Assembly (NCBI GenBank): GCA_000507305.1 | Contig: DF239934.1 | Span: 124,001 to 188,000 of the forward strand | Reading direction: 5' to 3' | DNA length: 64,000 nucleotides | Source: Breviolum minutum Mf 1.05b.01 | Taxonomy: Eukaryota > Sar > Dinophyceae > Suessiales > Symbiodiniaceae | Shown: positions 63,501 to 64,000 of the stretch, in pieces | Position numbering within the stretch: position 1 is the first letter of the stretch | Layout: each line of letters starts with the position of its first letter | Program-made: the position numbers and the translations under genes | Notes under the pieces: model-generated | Told to the model about the DNA's origin: nothing | The model's database searches: none | The model's input: the letters and a program-made list of their open reading frames with translations, nothing else

Positions 63501-63958
63501 GGCTCGTATTTGCAGTAGTCCTTGCACTCACCCTTGGATTCCTGCAACAGCGAAGCAGTGCAACCACCACAGTTGGCATCATATTGCCAAGCATTCTGGG
63601 GCTCGTACTGGCAGTAGCTGGCACAATTTCCCTTGGAGCTTTGTGTCAAACCCACGGGCTTGCAAGCTTGGCAATCTGGATTGTACTGCCAAACTCCCAC
63701 GCCAACATACTGGCAGTACGACATGCAGCCCAAAGTAGTACTTCTGTTGGCGATGATTTCTGAAGTGCAGCCTCCGCAGTTTGGATCATATAGCCAGGTA
63801 GCAGGCCCCTCATACTGACACCAGGTTGCACAAGGTCCTGGCGTTTGTGCTGCATACTGTTCCAAGAGTGATGCAGTGCAGGCACCACACTCTGGGTCAT
63901 GTTGCCACAGGGCTGAGCCAACAAACTTGCAATGCTCAGAACAAGCTCCAACAGAGGC
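60564..63958 (-). CDS. cysteine-module repeat protein (about 26 modules), 5' partial
   Basis: Built of modules of about 33-37 residues with the pattern C-x3-C-x13-C-x2-C, an aromatic after the second Cys, a central Trp and a conserved D/N before the third Cys (for example CKDYCKYEPQNAWQYDANCG). The large exon 61682-63958 (759 codons, open throughout) holds 22 modules. Exon 61372-61480 adds one; exons 61372-61480 and 61299-61172 share one split module; exons 61172-61299 and 61060 onward share another; the last exon (to stop at 60564) holds CQDYCKYEGVTTWNLDANC. Introns have GA, GC, GC donors. The large exon begins after an AG at 63959-63960 preceded by an in-frame stop, so upstream exons lie outside the window and any signal peptide is unseen. 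Regular Cys pairs suggest a secreted disulfide-rich protein, or metal binding; no known family assigned. Confidence 0.85.
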
Positions 63959-64000
63959 CTCGGTTCACATTCCACCGGGGTGAGGCTTTGACAGCAAATG

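Noticed and set aside
61163..63763. Long plus-strand open frames rich in His/Cys/Leu across the Cys-module gene
   Set aside because: They are antisense shadows of the minus-strand repeat array; their regularity comes from the 100-bp module period, and none resembles a protein family.

Overview
This window looks like nuclear DNA of a photosynthetic dinoflagellate, probably close to Symbiodiniaceae. The genes are cut into many short exons. Where protein homology fixes the junctions, introns often start with GA or GC instead of GT, and the same few bases (AGG-type) sit at both splice sites. One gene is a plastid chlorophyll-pathway enzyme with an apparent relict spliced-leader sequence just before its start codon. 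Every gene recognised with confidence lies on the minus strand, which fits the unidirectional gene blocks known from these genomes. No bacterial operon, CRISPR array, rRNA, tRNA or virus was seen. Exons were joined by eye from reading frame, splice AG and family alignment, so junctions are inferences except where noted.

Layout, left to right: assembly gap and AGTC/AGTT microsatellite (1-530); poorly coding DNA; a 2OG-Fe(II) oxygenase with an N-terminal hydrophobic segment (about 4160-6463); a 100-bp hairpin (7673-7772); fragments of an FCP1/NIF-type phosphatase (about 8278-8753); scattered candidate exons; a foldback element with near-perfect 182-bp arms (about 14440-15535); a SulP/SLC26 transporter with STAS and cNMP-binding-like domains (17258-21865, containing an assembly gap); an IRG-like GTPase (about 22199-23846, perhaps to 24458); and geranylgeranyl reductase ChlP in 11 exons (24859-31326). 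The last ChlP intron holds a complete LON-domain gene on the same strand (25195-26810).

Further right: coiled-coil and membrane candidate exons (31.6-37.3 kb); a CS/p23-like domain gene with helical upstream exons (37990-39530); a SET-domain gene (about 39775-42447); a 16-bp minisatellite around an assembly gap (45780-46340); candidate exons; GATT/GATA microsatellite (49300-49640); a Q/P/A-rich repeat exon pair (50100-50552); more candidate exons of unknown genes (52-59.7 kb); a CTA/CTC trinucleotide run; and a large cysteine-repeat protein with about 26 modules that runs to the right edge (60564-63958).

The genes do not form one pathway. ChlP supplies the reduced phytyl/geranylgeranyl chain for chlorophyll in the plastid, and the nested LON-domain protein has an Ala/Arg-rich N-terminus that could also target an organelle. 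The strongest leads for follow-up are the nested gene, the non-canonical introns, and the cysteine-module protein.
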